Positions 29,631 through 40,929 of a DNA stretch of 64,000 nucleotides are shown here, piece after piece. Below the pieces are notes generated by a model. It made no database searches. It was not told the DNA's origin and worked only from the letters and a program-made list of their open reading frames with translations. This DNA comes from Knufia peltigerae (lineage: Eukaryota > Ascomycota > Eurotiomycetes > Chaetothyriales > Trichomeriaceae). Position 1 is the stretch's first letter; each line of letters begins with the position of its first letter. Position numbers and translations under genes: made by a program. The stretch lies in NCBI GenBank assembly GCA_030247855.1, contig JAPDRN010000002.1:310001-374000 (forward strand), read 5' to 3'.

Positions 29631-32022
29631 TCACATCACAGTGCAGCTTTCAACCGAAGACCTCATGGTATCCAAATACCCAGCCTCGGCGTCTGCTGCA
29701 TCTTCCACTCCCCAGGTCCCGGGTTTCCTCTTGACACCCTTGACGGTCATGCTCTGCTCGCCAGCGCCGTGCCACCACTTCATGACTTGCATGCCCTCGC
29801 CGTCCACGTCCAAAACGTCTATTCTCCACCTGCCGCCGCTGACCTCGACGTTGGTCTTTTCCGGGGGGAAATGAAACTCGGGGAGAAAAATCTCCGTGGG
29901 GACATCCTCTTTCGTGGCCTGACTAGCGACCAAGCTGAATGTAAAAGTCACACTGTTCAGGTCGAACCCGTACTTGACCACGTCGCCAACGGTCGCAATG
30001 GGGGAAGGTCGAACGTAGGCTTCTGCCGCCCGCAAGCCAGCGTTGTCGGCTGCTGCTGACGTAGGTTTCTGGGCAATTTCAGGAAGTTTGAGTGCATCTC
30101 TCAGATTGGAGGGATTGATGGTGGAGGATTCGGACAGAGTCGTCGTCGTCGTCGTCGTCGTTGTTGTTGTTGTTGCGTCCGAGTATGAGGCAGGCTTTCG
30201 GCTCAAAGAAGTTGTGGAAGGGTTGGCAGTTTGCAAACGAGATATCGAAGAACTGTTTGGTAAGAGCGGATCATCAACCGAGACGATTGAAAGATCCTCG
30301 CCGTTCCACAAATCACCCCATTCATGGTTATTCTAACTACAAGTAAGCAAAAGGAAATTGAAGGCCGCCCAAAAAAAGAATCCTCACCTGTCCAACATAT
30401 GTCCACAGGGTGTATCCCTGAGCCCCGGACCCTTCCAAAGCGTAGTGATTTGCGTCCAGAGCCGAGGTTTGACTGGAGTAGTCGCCAGTCTTGTATGCGT
30501 ACTTGTCATCCATATCGAACGGAATACCGATCTCGGTGAATAGTGTAGGGTGCTCTCCAAGGTGTTCGATGCCCTCGTCACGAATCGCTCTAAGCTGATC
30601 TCGTAAGCAGTTGCGGATGGCCGTTTGTCCTAATCTGACCGCGAAAGCAGGGTTCGAATATTTATGCCGTAGTAGACCAAAGATGTCAACATTGTAATAT
30701 TTGTTCCAATGCTTCTGGATCAAGGTGATTCCATCGTAGTAGTGTGAAGCAAATATTAGTCGCTTTTCATCGTCAGGAGTGTCTTTGATGAGTGGCGGTA
30801 TCTCGAGGACGGCCGATTGCATCAGAATAATGCAATCTCTGTGGATGGCCCGGATAGCATCTCGAAATTTGCGGAAATGGTCCATGTAGTATAAGTTGGT
30901 GAACTTTTCGTAGTCCAACTTCGTACCAGACTTTGGGATAGTTGCAAAGTAGTCCTTTTTCAATAACTGGTCGTTGTTCGGATCCCAGACGCCATGCTGA
31001 GCCCATATACATTGGCCCAGCTTCCATCCTGGATCACGCTTCCAACCATACCTCGTATCATCCCAATTCGGCTGTAACCAAGCCGAGACGCCTTCTGGAT
31101 CGACCAGCTCTCTCCCACTCTTGTAAGGCCCAAAGGTGCTGAAGTCATAGACGTCGATTTCCACTGCACGCCCTGCCCCTGTAAGCATCGCCTGCCATGG
31201 TGTAGGGCAGGTTCCCTTTCTCATTTTCAACTCTTCCGGAAGGGCATCTAAGTCTTCCCACCCCACAAGCCCTCGATGAGGTTCATTCATGGTTTCCCAT
31301 CCAATGATACAGTCATCTTCTAGCCCGCCAGCATCATGGATCCTTTGAGCGAGATGTGCACAAGCAGCAATGAAGTGGTCGGTCAAATAGTCTTGGATAT
31401 TCTTGCCGTCTATTATTGCATTAGGGGCAAAATCTCGACCGGCAAAGAATAGGGTGAATGTGACTTGGGTGGCTAGCCGCGTATAATTGGTAGGCCACAG
31501 CATCTTCGGGAACTTTGCAGGGTCAGACCAGGTGTTGTGGACAACAGCAGCTTGGTTAGAAGTAAATGTCTCAGGGTCTAAACCACAAGCATGCAAGGTC
31601 CATAGAGGAGCCCCAGATCCTCCTGTGAATCTTGACCAGACATCTTGATGAGGATCCATAAACACATAGAAGCCGTACTCTTTGGCTATGCGTAGGATCT
31701 TTATGGTGTGATCGATGAAATCTTCATCATATTGACCGGGCCCGGCATGCTCCAGAGCCTCCCAGGTAAAGATGTACCGAATGGCATTGTATCCCCATCT
31801 CTTCAAGCGTGCAAAGTGGGTATAGGCCTCCTCTTCCGTGAAAGGTCGACCTACAAAAGAAACATTGTTTGCGTCGAAGAAGCCACCGGGCTCGTAGGAT
31901 GGCTGGTCTGGATGGCGAGGGAATTTGCTATCCCCTGCGACATTAATGCCTCGAAAGGTCACTTCCCGGTTCTCAAGATCTCTGAGCCTAATCCCATCGA
32001 TTCTAAGGCCTTGGGTAGCCAT
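29631..32022 (-). CDS. GH5 subfamily 12 steryl beta-glucosidase-like hydrolase
   Basis: Two exons are inferred, 32022-30388 and 30332-29631, for 778 residues, with a 55 bp GTGAGG...TTAG intron. The TIM-barrel glycosidase shows the acid/base Glu247 in the NEPH motif and the nucleophile Glu497 in LFTEIGIP. After the intron come NNHEWGDLWNGEDLSI and a beta-sandwich-like tail. This matches ergosteryl-beta-glucosidases such as cryptococcal EgcrP2 and yeast Egh1, which clear sterylglucosides in the cytosol or vacuole. No signal peptide is visible. A Thr-repeat encoded by a CGT/TGT trinucleotide run lies at 30141-30175. The last four residues, CTVM, form a possible CaaX prenylation box. Confidence 0.92.
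30141..30175 (-). repeat. Trinucleotide run encoding poly-Thr in the GH5 gene
   Basis: About twelve triplets of GTC/GTT type on the plus strand encode a threonine homopolymer in the inter-domain linker of the glucosidase. Such runs are prone to length change. Confidence 0.8.
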
Positions 32023-32569
32023 ATGATTACGCCAGTGCGGCCAGATCTTAGGAGATCATATGGGATCGAATAAGCAAGGCGTATGCTAGTGAGGGAGGGT
32101 TGGCGTAGGAAGTGGTCGGAGAGGTGTGAGCTGTCACAAGGTTGTAGCTACGACACTTGAGGTGTTTCGGTATGAGGTTCGTATGAATATCTGGGAGATT
32201 GTCGTAGCATCATTGATCGTAGGGTGTTTGTTGAAGTCGAATTGTCTCGCTTAGACGTTCGTCCGTCTTTCCGCATCTTGCGACGTCATTTTCCCCATTG
32301 GGAATTTTAATGCCCGTCGTTCATTTTGATGTTCGACTTCATATGTCTTCTCACATGTGTTCACGAACGTGTGCATGTTTGCTGGAAACGTTACATCCCG
32401 TTCTGGTGGTGAGAGGTCTTGGTGAAGCAGTTGGCATTGGTCAAAAGGAAAATGTTTGCTGTATGCCACGTCGAATTAATCATCGCGTGAGGAATGAGTT
32501 TAAGATCAATCCTACAGGTCGACATCAGCAACTACATCCTAACCTGGCAGACAAGTCAGAGGAAGACAA
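32023..32569. promoter_or_regulatory. Divergent promoter region, GH5 gene / SKI3
   Basis: This 547 bp gap lies between divergent genes. No gene and no distinctive element is recognised. Confidence 0.5.
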
Positions 32570-35500
32570 ATGGCTACAAAAGGACTTTTAAAGGCCATCA
32601 AGGCTTCTCTCGATAATGGTCAATTTGAAAAAGCAGCCCAACAGGCGGAGGATGTGGTCAGTCAAGACAACAAAAATCACACAGCTTTGCTCTTTCTCGG
32701 TTTTGCGAGGGAAAAGCTGAACGATCTCGACGCAGCCGAAAAGGCCATTCGCAAAGCCGCAGATTTGAAATCCCAAGATCCTCAGGCCTACAAGGGGCTG
32801 ATCACTTTATTTGAGAAGCAAGGCAGCTCTAAAGTGGACGCTTATCACGGTGTCGCATTCAAACTCGCAGAAATTTACGCCGAGCAAGAAGACCGGGCTC
32901 AGTGTCAGAATGTTATTGACAAGTATGAGCTGTTTGCAAAGAAGCATGGAAGCAGAGCACAATACCGACGGGCATTGGAACTAATTCTACCAACCTCGAG
33001 CCTGTATTCCGTCCTGGAGGGTCGGGTCATGCAGCCTTCGCTCACGTACCAGCGTATACTAGAGTCAGCCGAGGCCGAAGAGAAAGAATGGATCAATACA
33101 CAAATCGGAGAAAGAAGAACACGATTAGGAGCCAGGATCGATCAAGTCACAAAACAAGTAAAGGCTGAAGCGATTGATAGATTCCATGTCGAGGACATCT
33201 ATGCAGCGCTGATCGATTGGACACGAGACGACGATGCGCGCCATGATCTCGAACAAAAGCTCTTTCGGCGCTTGTATGACGACTTGCGTGTGGTTCCAGA
33301 GCAAAACAAGGCCCAACAACGCGACAAGGTCCTGACTATGGGAAATGGCATGGTCATCGTCAAACAGCCATTTCTTCTGGCGTGGAGAGTTGCTCTTGAA
33401 TGGGTCGACGCCGAGGAGCTCGAGGACTGGGATGTTCACATCTTTCGGGAATACGTTGACTTTTTCCCAGACGACGGTCTGAGCAAGATCCTTGGAGGCT
33501 TCCTCAATAGCGACATTTCACCCTTTCCGCGTCCGCCTGTCGATCCGTCGGAAGAGTCAGAAAAGGACGAAAAGGACGAAAAGCTGAACGGTGCTGACCT
33601 TCTGATTCTGTTGAACGAGGGACTTGAAGATTGTCCAGACTCTCTTTTGGCACATCGCATCCTGTCTTACACCTATCTTCGGTTCGAGGATTGGGAAGGC
33701 ACCGTGAGCGTAGCGCGCAAAGCTCAATCACTTGTCAAAGATGCGCAAAAGCTCTTTGCATTGGAACTACAAAACACCCTCGATGGCGTCAATCTTATCC
33801 TAGCTAAGGCCATGATCGAGTATCAGTCTCCCAGATATCATCCGGAAGCGAAGTCACTATTCGAGGAAATCCTCCAACGGAAGCCTAAGCTGACTCCAGC
33901 GTTGCTTGGGATTGGGTTGATATTCGAAGAAGATGAAGATTACCCACAGGCAGTCAGATTTCTGCAACAAGCCTCTGAGCGTGACCCGGATAATGTTCGA
34001 ATCAAGCTCGAGTATGCTTGGTGTCGAGCCCAGGATGGTGCAGTCGAGGACGGTCTCCGTGATCTTCAACACATTCTGTCAGACATCGAAGCAGAACGAC
34101 ACCAGGACTTGTCGGTGAAATCTATCGTCTTATATCGTATCGCCTGGTGTCAATGGCACAGCAACTCATCGGCAAAGGCAAGAAAAGACAAGTCAGGTCC
34201 CTATAAACACCTCATTGCCTCAATCAAGGCCAACCCGAGTTATGCTCCAGCGTACACGCTCTTAGGCACTTATTTCCAGCACTATGGAAAAAGCAAGCAG
34301 AGAGCCCGAGTTGCCCTGCAAAAGGCGTTTGAGTTGTCTACTTCCGAACTCGACGCGGCACACAGACTGGCCAAAGCATTTGCAGACGCTGCCGAATGGG
34401 ATCTTGTTGAACTGGTCGCACAGCGGGTGGTCGCCTCCGGGAAAGCCAAACCGGCGCCCGGATCCAAGAAGAGAGCTTATAGCTGGCCATTTGCTGCCTT
34501 GGGTGTCGTCCAAATGAACAAGCAACAATACTTTCCCGCCATAGTTTCGTTCCAGGCGGCTCTTCGAATCAATGCGACTGATTATTACTCCTGGGTTGGG
34601 TTGGGAGAGAGTTATCACAATGCCGGACGTCATATTGCTGCTACAAGAGCCTTTGCAAAAGCACAAAGCCTCGACCATGGCCTTTCCGCTGATGAAACTT
34701 GGTTTGCCGAATACATGCTTGCCAATGTTCAACGCGAAATGGGTCTTTTTGACGAGGCCATCTTAGCCTACAGAGCAGTACTGGACATGAAGCCGGATGA
34801 GTTTGGAGTGCTCCTCGCTCTCCTCCAGACCATGTCAGAAAATGCAAGTGCAAAGGTAGGCCTGGGCATGTTTGGGGAGGCCGTCAAACTTGCGGCTTCT
34901 GCCATCGAGGTGGCTACAGACATTGCACAGCGCGACACTAACTCTTTCAACCTTTGGAAAGCGGCTGGCGATGCTTGCTCTGTTCTTGGACAAGTCAGAC
35001 TCTACAGCGATCCGGTCAACCTCCAATCAATCACATCGTTACTACGGCTGTCGCTGGGGAACGAGTTGGATATCCTCGTGGACCTTGACAAGGTGGATTT
35101 GGACACGACTGCAATGAATGAGCATCATTCTCAGTTAGCCCTGAGCGACAAATTCCTCCATGCTGCCATCTTGGCCCACAAACGCGCCGTTTATGCCTCT
35201 TCCACAGACCAACATGCACAGGCTGTCGCCTGGTACAATCTTGGATGGGCCGAATTCGAAGCGTACTCGTTCTCACCGGCACCGACAGAAGCCAGAGGAA
35301 AGAAATATCGTCGTTTCTTGAAAGCAGCAATCAAATGTTTCAAGCGTGCCATCGAGCTCGAAGCCAGCAACTCGGAATTCTGGAACGCCCTCGGAGTCGT
35401 CACACTGGACCTAAGCCCGCAAGTCTCACAACACGCCTTCGTTCGCAGCTTACATCTCAACGACCACAGCTCCAGAACCTGGACCAACCTCGGTGTTTTA

Positions 35501-36820
35501 TACATTGTACATGGGGACAATCAACTTGCCAACGAAGCTTTCACTCGAGCGCAGTCGGAGGATCCTGAATACGCGGACGCTTGGATCGGACAAGGCTTGC
35601 TCGCGCTACTGTTTGGCAGTGTCGGTGAAGCGAGAGGTTTGTTCACGCATGCCTTTGACATTGCCGACGCGTCACGCCTGCCGGCAAAACGTCACTATGC
35701 AATTTCAGCCTTCGATTACCTTCTCAAAGATCCTTCGAGGTCACAAGAGGTCAGCCATTTGTTGCAGCCACTCTTCGCGATGCGACAGTACCATGTGCAC
35801 CAACCTTCCGACATGGTCTCAACCCATCTCATGGCTCTTTTGGCGGAACGTGCGGGCGACTGTGAAAGTAGTTCCGAGGCTCTCCGAGAGGTTTGCGACG
35901 CCGCCGAAGCGGAATATGAAAAGTCGGAATCCACCGAGTATCTGGTCAGGTTCACGCAAGCAAAAGCCGACCTGTCCCGAGCACAACTTGCGTGTGGTGA
36001 ATTCTCAGATGCCGTCGCGAGCGCAGAGACGGCACTCGACCTGTCTGGGGACGCCGACGATTTTGGTGCGACGTATTCGGAGGCTCGGCAGAGATGGCGT
36101 CTAGCGGCACAGGTCACGGCTGGCCTCGCCCACAGTCATTTGCACAACACCGAACAGTCGATCAAGATGTTCCAGGAAGCACTGGGAGAAGTCAAAAATG
36201 AGCCCGACATTGTCTGTATGCTTGCACAAGTCCTGTGGGCCAAAGGTGGCGAGGCGGAGAAGGAGGCAGCTCAGTCGCAATTGTTTGGTGTGGTCGCGAA
36301 CAACCCGAAGCACGTCCAGGCCGTGTGTCTGTTGGCGGTCATGGGATTGCTCGACGACGACGAGGCCGTGTTGGAAGCGGTCGAGGAAGAACTCAAAGCT
36401 TTGAGGTCAACCGACGACGTGGGGATTCTGGACAAGATCAGGGTGACCCAAGTGTTGGCTGGTATCGCGGGGTGTAAAGTGAAGAAGGGACCACGGCATA
36501 GAGACGAAGAGGCAGAAACACCAATGGCCACGTTGGCGGATGCACTGGAAGGGATCATGCTCGCACCCGGACAACCACAGGGTTGGTCGGAACTTTCACA
36601 ATCCGTCCAGGATGAAGAAGACGAAGGTGCCGGGGTTTATGCAGCTGAAATGGCCGTCCTCAATGCGAACCGTCAAGTACCCCCTGGAGGCAAACTGGAA
36701 GCCGACGATCTGGCCATGGCATATCAAGGGACGGGTCAAGTTGAAGATCTGTTGCGGGCAAAGATGTTGGCGCCATGGAGGGTTTCGGAGCACATGACTT
36801 TGGAGTGTACAGTGTTTTGA
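32570..36820 (+). CDS. SKI3: Superkiller protein 3 (Ski3), TPR scaffold of the Ski complex
   Basis: A single frame encodes 1416 residues. It begins with two TPR helices (LKAIKASLDNGQFEKAAQQAEDVV) and continues as a solenoid of many TPR units, for example WVGLGESYHNAGRHIAATRAFAKA and WTNLGVLYIVHGDNQLANEAFTRAQ. Length and architecture match yeast Ski3 (1432). Ski3 scaffolds Ski2 helicase and Ski8, which extract mRNA from 80S ribosomes into the cytoplasmic exosome for 3'-5', non-stop and no-go decay. An acidic linker lies near residues 325-345. It is the third ribosome-surveillance gene in this window. Confidence 0.94.
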   Translation: MATKGLLKAIKASLDNGQFEKAAQQAEDVVSQDNKNHTALLFLGFAREKLNDLDAAEKAIRKAADLKSQDPQAYKGLITLFEKQGSSKVDAYHGVAFKLAEIYAEQEDRAQCQNVIDKYELFAKKHGSRAQYRRALELILPTSSLYSVLEGRVMQPSLTYQRILESAEAEEKEWINTQIGERRTRLGARIDQVTKQVKAEAIDRFHVEDIYAALIDWTRDDDARHDLEQKLFRRLYDDLRVVPEQNKAQQRDKVLTMGNGMVIVKQPFLLAWRVALEWVDAEELEDWDVHIFREYVDFFPDDGLSKILGGFLNSDISPFPRPPVDPSEESEKDEKDEKLNGADLLILLNEGLEDCPDSLLAHRILSYTYLRFEDWEGTVSVARKAQSLVKDAQKLFALELQNTLDGVNLILAKAMIEYQSPRYHPEAKSLFEEILQRKPKLTPALLGIGLIFEEDEDYPQAVRFLQQASERDPDNVRIKLEYAWCRAQDGAVEDGLRDLQHILSDIEAERHQDLSVKSIVLYRIAWCQWHSNSSAKARKDKSGPYKHLIASIKANPSYAPAYTLLGTYFQHYGKSKQRARVALQKAFELSTSELDAAHRLAKAFADAAEWDLVELVAQRVVASGKAKPAPGSKKRAYSWPFAALGVVQMNKQQYFPAIVSFQAALRINATDYYSWVGLGESYHNAGRHIAATRAFAKAQSLDHGLSADETWFAEYMLANVQREMGLFDEAILAYRAVLDMKPDEFGVLLALLQTMSENASAKVGLGMFGEAVKLAASAIEVATDIAQRDTNSFNLWKAAGDACSVLGQVRLYSDPVNLQSITSLLRLSLGNELDILVDLDKVDLDTTAMNEHHSQLALSDKFLHAAILAHKRAVYASSTDQHAQAVAWYNLGWAEFEAYSFSPAPTEARGKKYRRFLKAAIKCFKRAIELEASNSEFWNALGVVTLDLSPQVSQHAFVRSLHLNDHSSRTWTNLGVLYIVHGDNQLANEAFTRAQSEDPEYADAWIGQGLLALLFGSVGEARGLFTHAFDIADASRLPAKRHYAISAFDYLLKDPSRSQEVSHLLQPLFAMRQYHVHQPSDMVSTHLMALLAERAGDCESSSEALREVCDAAEAEYEKSESTEYLVRFTQAKADLSRAQLACGEFSDAVASAETALDLSGDADDFGATYSEARQRWRLAAQVTAGLAHSHLHNTEQSIKMFQEALGEVKNEPDIVCMLAQVLWAKGGEAEKEAAQSQLFGVVANNPKHVQAVCLLAVMGLLDDDEAVLEAVEEELKALRSTDDVGILDKIRVTQVLAGIAGCKVKKGPRHRDEEAETPMATLADALEGIMLAPGQPQGWSELSQSVQDEEDEGAGVYAAEMAVLNANRQVPPGGKLEADDLAMAYQGTGQVEDLLRAKMLAPWRVSEHMTLECTVF

Positions 36821-37330
36821 AGGTATATTGTTTCGAGGCATGTCAAGAAGTCGAGACCTTGCAAAGACGTTGTTGATGATGATGATGATGACTATGGTTT
36901 CAGCATGCAAGCGTTCGTATTCTGTACCTAATAGGTAATAGACAAGTGTTGGCGTCGACGAATACCGATACTTCTATGTAGTCCCGTCCCAGGCAAAATT
37001 GTTGATTGTTACAAGATTTGTTACGGTACCTAGTTACCAGATGATCAAGTTCATCAAGTACGTGGCTATCCTTGCCCCCGTAGCTCCCCCTCCTGCCACG
37101 CACCGCACCCTTTTTCAAAGAAACAATGATGACCACCGATGACGACCTTTTTCCTCCTCGACACTTTCAATACTGGAACGTTGTCCAAAGCTTGTACTCG
37201 TCCTCGGAGAAAGTTTCTGCTTGCGTCAGGGTACCTCGTCTTGGTTTTGAGCAAAGAGATATCAAGAATCAAGCAGAGAAATCGAAGAGGGACATGTTTA
37301 ATCAACCCTTTCCAAAAACGGAAGTAGGTA

Positions 37331-37351
37331 GGGGGGGGGGAGGGAGGGGGG
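37331..37351 (+). repeat. G-rich tract with G-quadruplex potential
   Basis: A run of ten G is followed by A, GGG, A and GGGGGG. The spacing would allow a four-layer or three-layer G-quadruplex on the plus strand. It lies in the gene-poor region, about 510 bp after SKI3. Confidence 0.7.
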
Positions 37352-39204
37352 TGTGGAGAGTCAACTTGACGTATGTTGCGAGGTGTTGTTGGTTCACCTA
37401 GGTACTTATGATGTACCTTTTGCCCACCCGAGTATTAGGTGGGAGAGATCAGATAATGGGGTTAAAAGTATATCATCAGTCACCCAACACGTCGTCACCG
37501 TCACTGATGTCGTCGTCACAGTCACCGTCATCGTCATGGTGATCAAACAACGAGGTTCCTCATACACACCCCCTTTTCCCATTCGCTCGTGTGTAGGGGG
37601 TATAGGGTAAACTATCTATGACAAACTAGGTCAGGTATCATGAATCTATCTGTACTCCCCCGTACCACCCTTCCTCTGGTCCAAAAACTTCATGTACAGT
37701 AAGTAACTCTCTCCTACGAGAGCCTACCATCACCTGCACCAAGGTGGAACGGACTCCATCTTTGGGTAATCGTTCGTAAAGGTCCGTCAAGTTTCGCTCC
37801 GCCTGACAACTTGAGTTCCATTTCTACAACACCTACTGTAGACAGGATGTACTTGGTGTGGCACGGAGTAAAGTCTCTGACTCAAGGCAATGCATTGAAC
37901 CAAATCGAGGACGATGTAGACGATGTAGTACTTCTACAATATCATATCGACCGGCCTGAAAGAAGATTACCTTGTACTCTTGTATGATTGCTGACTGATA
38001 ACACAACTCGTGCTCCGGTCCGTGGAGATGGAATGAAATGAAATACAAGGCAGGCAGGCAGACCCTTGTAAACCTCTCGTGATATACACGGTTGTGATCC
38101 TGCGTTCGAACTTTTGCCAATATGGTACGACAAAAATATTTTGAGAAAAGGTCTGTCTCACGTTTTCCCCACAAGGATGGTGTTCTGAGCCATCGAAAGA
38201 AACAAAAGCGATCCCAAACCAGTATTCATCAGTATTGGAGGACAGAACTTGTTTGCTTCGGAATGGATGTCTTAATCGAAGCGAGGTCATATTCTGCCCA
38301 TCCAAGTCTGTGAATCAGCTCAGCTCGCATGAAATAGCACCAATCTCGAACTCCACCCCCCCAAAAGCATCGACGTCTGGATGTTGCGAGATTTCCTACC
38401 TTGGGCTGGACGGTGCCGATCGATAGGGAAACGGTCTCGGAAAAAAAAGGTTTCTTGATAGCTAGATGACAAGGCATGAAACCGGGGAATTGTTTGGTCC
38501 TCGGTACGTACAACACCATATTCTGTATAGTCAAAACACACCATCGAAGCTTGTCAGAGTAATGGTCCATTACACACACACACTCGACGCCTTGTTTGGA
38601 CGATTGCATCCTCTTCAAAGTCAAGGATCATGATTCCACGTAATATTGAATAAACACGAATCGTGCCGAAAGTAGTTCAACCATTACCTTTTTCGTATCC
38701 GCAACAAGCGCAATATGCGGCAGTCCAACCGAAGGGAGGGTATATGAGAACGATGCAAGTGCAGACCAGAATGCAAAAGAAGCACGACGCAACCGTGGCC
38801 CACCCAGGATGGTTCAAGTGTGTGTTTCGATCGTCAACCTTTGACTTGGACTCTCGTGGAGACTTGATCGAGAGGCGTCACAAAGCTGCAGGTGGCCTTG
38901 ACCTTCACATGGGATGGGGTGAACTCTTTTTCCCAGTAGTACGTGCTTATGCTGTACCAATGACAAGGGGGTTCCGCAGAGGCAGGGCGATTAGCAAATC
39001 ATCCAAAATCAGAGACGCAGCCCCGGAGATTGCCAACTCGGATTTACTGAACATCTTGCGTGGAAAATTCCAACTTTTCTGCGTCGTTATGCAAACAAGG
39101 GATGCATTCTACGACTCGTATTGGTAGTAGACCTCGCGTATTTTGCTTTGGTGTTTGGATTCCGTGATCAAGTGCGTCACTGGTGGACTGTGACCGTTCG
39201 TTCC

Positions 39205-39222
39205 GAGAGAGAGAGAGAGAGA
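39205..39222. repeat. (GA)9 microsatellite
   Basis: Nine GA units lie in the gene-poor region. Confidence 0.9.
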
Positions 39223-40165
39223 TAGGTATCGATAAAGTCCCCGATACAACAAAACGGCTGGACAGCGGTGAGGGTTCCACACTGGACGTACTTCGCAAGA
39301 GACTGCAGGTTCCGAAATGGATGATGAGTCAGGAAGCTGCAGACAGGCGAACCTGACCATTACACAATCTAAGCTTTTGGAAGAATCCTTGGAGGGGAAA
39401 TTGACGGTTTCCCAAGTGAGGAAATAGCTGAGAGATCCCTGATAGAATGAAGGTTTTGTACGACGATAAGCCAAAGTTCCAGGCGAGCCCTGGTACAATC
39501 AGTGAGGAGCTGTACTGTAGTCATTCCTTTGTGCCGTCCTGGTGCTGTGCCGTTCCCACCAAAACAATAGATCGAGTGAAGGCCCAAACGAGGTGTGGAG
39601 AGTTCAGTCGTTCGAGGTCTAGAAGCGCGACATGGATTGGTGAGCATTCTGACTCAGCTTCAGCTCGTCCAATCAATAATTTCTTGAGACGAGCTTGAAA
39701 AGGGAAAGGTTTTCGATCTCTCTTTCTGGGAAAAGAAAAAGCCTCGTTGGTTGATTGTTGGGAATATGAGTACCTTGTCGTCCTGTCCTAGCTCGTTCGT
39801 TTGAGGTATGAGACACTATTGGGCCGTGTGAGTGAGTTGAACAAAAGATTATCTCCAGTAGTACAGTATAGGCTCGATGGTGAACACAACACAGTGCTTT
39901 GTGGTACTCTACTGTACAGAAGGATGTCGATCATGACCTCATAAGAGCTGTTCAGTTGAACATCGGAACTTTCCTTGACAAAGTGACTAACGTGAGTACA
40001 TTTGACAAAAGGATCAGCAAAAGGCTATCCCAGGGTAACTCTCAACTCGTGTTGTTATCTCGACACCAACAAGAAGTACAATCTGCCTGCACGTGTTGTT
40101 GGATGCGGCGTTTATTCAAATGTCGGTAACGAGGGTAAATGACATGTCATTCGAATCTCTGTCAT

Positions 40166-40200
40166 GACAATACAATATACAATACAATACAATACAATTA
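40166..40200. repeat. ACAAT pentanucleotide repeat
   Basis: About six imperfect ACAAT/TACAA units occur in tandem in the gene-poor region. Confidence 0.85.
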
Positions 40201-40725
40201 CAGGACGGTAACGGCCAATTCGTAACCCTTTCCCGAACCGGACTTATGCAGCGCATTTATGCATCGCATACTCCGTATTCTCTTAGTCTTGACGCGGCTT
40301 TTCGCACCAACCAACGGTGCCGAGTTTCTTGTACTCCGTATGCCTTGGTCACTTGTCGAAATTTATGCCCACTAGCAACTTCTCTCGCTTTGTTCTGAGA
40401 TCAGCGATGGGGATCAGATGATGTGTTGTTATTTTCTGGGGATGCGAAGAAGCGAAGAAGCGAAAGACTTTGGCAAAGGTCTTGGGGGTGGGCAGTGCGG
40501 TCTCCAGTATCTCGCCTCAAAAGATCTTAGGAGGTGAGGGGGGGAGGGTGGAAGGAATAGTCCTGGTCGCCCAGGCGCAAGGCGTTCACGGTGGCTCTTT
40601 TCTTACTGTAGGCACGGTAAAGGTCTGGGCCTTGTCTTTACGGCGCCTTGTTCTTTCGTACTCGTATTTCTTGGGGCAAGCCTCAACCAGTAGACTGCAG
40701 ACAAGAAAATGGGACGATCTGTGTG

Positions 40726-40929
40726 CCTAGGTACCATGAGAATTGGCATCTTGGGTGGCCTTGGTATCTTACGCGAGACTTGACCATTGACTCGTAGTTC
40801 CAGTAGGTAGGACTCGTGGGAGGAAGGTAATGTACCTACATCTGGGGAGTCTAAGCGAATACGTGAAACAAAAATAGGTACCTAAGCTGGGCATGAACAC
40901 CTGTGGAGTACCTAGGTCTAGATAGGTAG
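40726..40929. repeat. Cluster of TACCTAGGTA-type words
   Basis: About six variants of the palindrome TACCTAGGTA (for example CCTAGGTACC, TAGGTACCTA, GTACCTAGGT and ATAGGTAG) fall within 204 bp. Related words occur elsewhere between genes but not at this density. Confidence 0.6.

Noticed and set aside
30043..30336. Plus-strand frame with a Val homopolymer
   Set aside because: It is the complement of the poly-Thr triplet run in the GH5 gene.
37470..37550. Repetitive CGTCAC/GTCATC stretch as a possible coding Val/Thr repeat
   Set aside because: Frames on both strands are short and lack context. It reads as a simple-sequence expansion.
38663..39127. 154-codon frame in the gene-poor region
   Set aside because: It begins with GTG rather than ATG, has no recognised motif, and overlaps other frames of similar quality.
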